Of a stretch of 9,723 nucleotides of DNA, positions 7,359 to 9,723 are shown piece by piece. This DNA comes from Lachnospiraceae bacterium (GTDB lineage Bacteria; Bacillota; Clostridia; Lachnospirales; Lachnospiraceae). Numbering within the stretch: the first letter of the stretch is position 1; the number at the start of each line of letters is the position of its first letter. The translations under genes were made by a program, and so were the position numbers. The notes below the pieces were generated by a model. The model was given only the letters and a program-made list of their open reading frames with translations. It made no database searches and was not told the DNA's origin. The stretch lies in contig JAJPZP010000151.1 of NCBI GenBank assembly GCA_021204285.1, positions 1-9,723 on the forward strand, written 5' to 3'.

Positions 7359-7361
7359 TAG
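7356..7361 (+). other. Two consecutive in-frame TAG stop codons splitting the kinase gene
   Basis: TAG TAG follows GAT and precedes ATG (7362), all in the kinase frame. Upstream is a seven-T run (7341-7347), but both other frames also close nearby (TGA 7352-7354 and TGA 7378-7380), so one slipped base cannot restore a continuous frame. Clear kinase coding sequence continues in the same frame on both sides. Confidence 0.95.
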
Positions 7362-8414
7362 ATGTCCTATTTCTATTTGATAGAATTCGTCGGCGGCGTC
7401 AATATCTATACGATGCGCGCCTACTTAAGCGACAATATCTATGTGGGCTACTACTCCATCCCCGATACGGACTGGCATCTGGTCTCGATCCTGTCCTCCA
7501 CCAGTCTGGTACAGAAAGGGCGAAGTCTGGTTCTTCAGTTTATCGTCCTGTACATTGCATTCTTCCTGCTCGCCTTTGTCATCTCTATCTTTCTCTCCCG
7601 CTCGATCTCTCTTCGGATCACAGCTCTCGGCGAAAAGATGCACAGCATCCACAATGACCGCCCGGAGCGCTTCGAGTCTGTCAGACCTGCGCAGGACGAA
7701 ATCGGCGACCTGGTCGAGACCTACAACTACATGTCAGACGAAATCAACCAGCTGCTAGACGAACAGCTGGAAAATGCGGAAGCGCTGAAATTAAAGGAGT
7801 TCAACGCCCTGCAGTCGCAGATCAACCCGCATTTTCTGTACAATACGCTCGACATGATCAACTGGCTCGCCCAGATTGGCAAGCGCAAAGAAGTGACACA
7901 GGCCGTTCAGGCACTCTCCCGTTTCTACAAGCTGACGCTGAGCCGAAAGGATATACGCGGAAGCATCGCCGAGGAGCTGGAACATGTCTCCCTCTACGTG
8001 CAGCTCCAGAATATGCGCTATGAGAACCGGATTGACTTCGTCGTCGACGTCCCCGACACGCTGGCGGATTACGAGATTCCCCGGCTGACGTTGCAGCCGA
8101 TTGTGGAGAACTGTATCCAGCACGGCCTGATGGAAAAACCGGAAAAATCCGGCACCATTCTGATCACCGGCTGGCTCGAAGAGGAGGATCTGATCCTGCT
8201 GATCTCGGACGACGGCGTTGGCATGAGCCCCGAACAGATCGCCTCCATTCTTTCCGGAGAGCGAAAGCCGACCGGCGGCGGCAGCAATATCGGTATCTAC
8301 AACACCCATGCCCGGCTGCAGCTTTTATACGGCGAGCGCTACGGCCTGTCCTATGAGAGTCAGGAAGGGCAGGGAACGAATACGCAGATCCGGCTCCCCG
8401 CCCTTCCTCATTAA
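7362..8414 (+). CDS. YesM-like sensor histidine kinase, C-terminal fragment with intact catalytic core
   Basis: These 350 codons continue the kinase in the same frame after TAG TAG. In order: the end of the extracellular sensor (YVGYYSIPDTDWHLVSIL, 27-44), second membrane helix (about 56-78), HAMP-like linker with DEIGDLVETYN (112-122), His_kinase domain with phospho-accepting His157 in NPHFLYNTL, then N-box LQPIVENCIQHG, Mg/ATP loop SDDGVGM and glycine-rich GGGSNIGIYN. No catalytic residue appears lost. No Shine-Dalgarno precedes ATG 7362, so separate translation would need reinitiation directly from the preceding stops. Without the first helix the topology would be unusual. It is either the tail of a pseudogene, a product of stop readthrough, or a reinitiated half-kinase. 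The stop TAA is 12 bases from the convergent isomerase gene's stop. Confidence 0.85.
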   Translation: MSYFYLIEFVGGVNIYTMRAYLSDNIYVGYYSIPDTDWHLVSILSSTSLVQKGRSLVLQFIVLYIAFFLLAFVISIFLSRSISLRITALGEKMHSIHNDRPERFESVRPAQDEIGDLVETYNYMSDEINQLLDEQLENAEALKLKEFNALQSQINPHFLYNTLDMINWLAQIGKRKEVTQAVQALSRFYKLTLSRKDIRGSIAEELEHVSLYVQLQNMRYENRIDFVVDVPDTLADYEIPRLTLQPIVENCIQHGLMEKPEKSGTILITGWLEEEDLILLISDDGVGMSPEQIASILSGERKPTGGGSNIGIYNTHARLQLLYGERYGLSYESQEGQGTNTQIRLPALPH

Positions 8415-8428
8415 ATTCCCTGTTTTTT
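8370..8428 (+). terminator. Possible terminator of the two-component operon
   Basis: CAGGGAA (8370-8376) can pair with TTCCCTG (8416-8422), followed directly by six T (8423-8428). The loop is long (39 bases), but a second pairing, AGGAAGGGC (8362-8370) with GCCCTTCCT (8400-8408), could bring the arms together. The feature spans the kinase stop and the last bases of the convergent gene. The long loop keeps confidence low. Confidence 0.4.
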
Positions 8429-9723
8429 ATCTCGTGACAATATCCACCGGCACATTAAAGATCTTCGCGACCTTGAGGATCGTGTCGATATGTCTGCCCG
8501 TCGCCGCCGCAAAGTGATGCGTCGGTCCGCACTCACTCCAGCGGTTGACAAACTCACGCGCGCCGCAGGTGAAGCGTGTCCGCATGTTCGTGTCGCCGAA
8601 GGAGAGGATCTCGCCCTCCTCGTTCACGCCCTCTGCCACAACAAATTTGAAGTGTCCGTCGCCATCCTGTGTAATCGCAAGGTAGGTAACCGGTCCGGTG
8701 CAGGGATAAAACTGCGTGAGGTAGCCGCCGCCAGTCTTGCCGTGGAACACCTCGACAATCTTCATCGTCGGTTTCCTGTCGGAGATATCCGCATCGCCGG
8801 AGCCGCTGTGACCGATGATCGCGATATCATCGTTGAAATCGATCGAGTACATCTCTGCGAGCTGTCCGGTACCGGAAATCGTTTTCAGAATACTCATCGC
8901 CATCGCGACCTTAATATCGCCCTCCACCGCGCAGGCGACGCCCTGCTTGATCAGCATGGAGAAGGCAGGAATCAGCATACTGTCGAGCACGCCCGCCTTT
9001 CCGGTCGCCAGGCCATCGTAGTGCGAGGCAATCAGACCAAGCTGCTCATCCTTGCACCACTGCTCGAAAGCGACAACATATTTCGCCATCTCCCATACCT
9101 TTTCAATCGTGCCACCGCCCTCGATATCAAAAGTATCGAGAATATCCTGCGCCTTCGCGCGGATCGCTTCCTCGTCGGTAATATCGTCCGCGATGATCCA
9201 CATCCGCTCCCAATCGAACTGCTTCGTATAAAGATTCATCCGCCTGTAGAGGTTCGTCTCGTCGATATAGAGGTCGAGCATGCCCGGATAGGGCCGTCCG
9301 ATCTGCGCGATATTGAGGTCGCGGAACCTGCGTCGCGTCTGCGCAGCCTTACACCAGTCCTCGATCTCAGCCTGCACGCCCGGGTCTCCGCCCTCGACGA
9401 CACCCGTGATGACTGCATGCCGTTTTCCGAAGCGTTCCAGATCCGCCACCATCTCTCCAACCGCGCCGCAGGCGTAACCTTCGCCGAGCCAGGACGCAAT
9501 GTCCGTGTGCTTGTAATCGAGTGCCTTGAGTTTCTGTACATTGACCAGCACTACCGGCACATCAAGATCCTTCACTGCAGGCAGCATGTTGTAGGAAGTC
9601 GCGTAGGTCAGAAGCTGCAGGAATACCAGATCGACGTCCGCCGCGCGGAACTTATTTCCCGCCTCCACTGACTTTTCCTTCGTCGTCACGAGACCTCCGT
9701 CGATGATCTCCACTGTGTCCGGC
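8427..9723 (-). CDS. L-fucose/L-arabinose isomerase-fold protein (5' end beyond the window)
   Basis: At least 432 codons are present and the frame is still open at the right edge (reading P-D-T before the GTG at 9713, which is therefore probably internal). Full relatives are about 470-500 residues, so roughly the first 40-60 are missing. The sequence resembles the L-fucose/L-arabinose isomerase superfamily, which interconverts aldose and ketose sugars with a bound divalent metal. Counting from the codon at 9713, candidate metal ligands are Glu287 in QLAEMYSIDF, Asp307 in GHSGSGD and His399 or His400 in CGPTHHFAA; these are assigned by eye from memory of FucI/AraA. It probably processes the sugar imported by the neighbouring ABC system (inference from context). 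It is convergent with the kinase gene and its promoter is outside the window. Stop TAA. The exact sugar is unresolved. Confidence 0.85.
   Translation of the reverse strand, partial: PDTVEIIDGGLVTTKEKSVEAGNKFRAADVDLVFLQLLTYATSYNMLPAVKDLDVPVVLVNVQKLKALDYKHTDIASWLGEGYACGAVGEMVADLERFGKRHAVITGVVEGGDPGVQAEIEDWCKAAQTRRRFRDLNIAQIGRPYPGMLDLYIDETNLYRRMNLYTKQFDWERMWIIADDITDEEAIRAKAQDILDTFDIEGGGTIEKVWEMAKYVVAFEQWCKDEQLGLIASHYDGLATGKAGVLDSMLIPAFSMLIKQGVACAVEGDIKVAMAMSILKTISGTGQLAEMYSIDFNDDIAIIGHSGSGDADISDRKPTMKIVEVFHGKTGGGYLTQFYPCTGPVTYLAITQDGDGHFKFVVAEGVNEEGEILSFGDTNMRTRFTCGAREFVNRWSECGPTHHFAAATGRHIDTILKVAKIFNVPVDIVTR

Noticed and set aside
8490..9671. 393-codon open frame on the plus strand antisense to the isomerase
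   Set aside because: Its translation is rich in Arg/His/Leu without any recognisable domain, while the opposite strand gives a clear isomerase-fold protein. It is a shadow of codon bias.

Overview
The window is a sugar-uptake and sugar-sensing locus from what looks like a Gram-positive Clostridia member, most likely Lachnospiraceae. That placement rests on strong AGGAGG/GGGGAG ribosome binding sites, lipoprotein signals with LxGC lipoboxes, a YesM/YesN-type two-component system, mid-range GC content, and the association of such a system with an RbsC/RhaP-type ABC importer. It is inferred from gene style and not tested.

Left part, minus strand, read from 3769 down to 1: a GTG-started double-domain sugar ABC ATPase, two ribose/rhamnose-type permeases (gaps of 7 and 2 bases), and after an 85-base gap the start of a lipoprotein that is probably the transporter's main substrate-binding protein. 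That last gene is cut by the window edge. Just behind its lipid anchor it has a Glu-rich spacer encoded by four 18-bp repeats.

Middle, 3882-5064: a second, complete substrate-binding lipoprotein on the minus strand. It has its own promoter and its own intrinsic terminator, so it appears to be a separate transcription unit from the ABC operon. It diverges from a plus-strand two-component operon across 118 bases that hold two good sigma-A promoters and a 15-base imperfect direct repeat (13/15) overlapping the response-regulator promoter.

Right part, plus strand 5065-8414: an AraC-type response regulator overlaps by 4 bases a YesM-like sensor histidine kinase. The kinase reading frame is interrupted by two consecutive in-frame TAG codons (7356-7361) inside the extracellular sensor domain, with an ATG directly after them. 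The remaining 350 codons carry the second membrane segment, HAMP-like region, phospho-accepting His and ATP-binding domain, all apparently intact. Converging on it from the right edge is a 5'-truncated L-fucose/L-arabinose isomerase-fold protein.

Working model (inference): the divergent binding protein (3918-4946) reports extracellular sugar to the kinase, the AraC-type regulator switches on the ABC importer, and the isomerase acts on the imported sugar. The actual sugar (rhamnose, fucose, arabinose or other) cannot be read from the sequence. The main anomaly is the tandem-amber split of the kinase. I see no tRNA, rRNA, CRISPR or mobile element, and no gene-free stretch longer than 300 bases.
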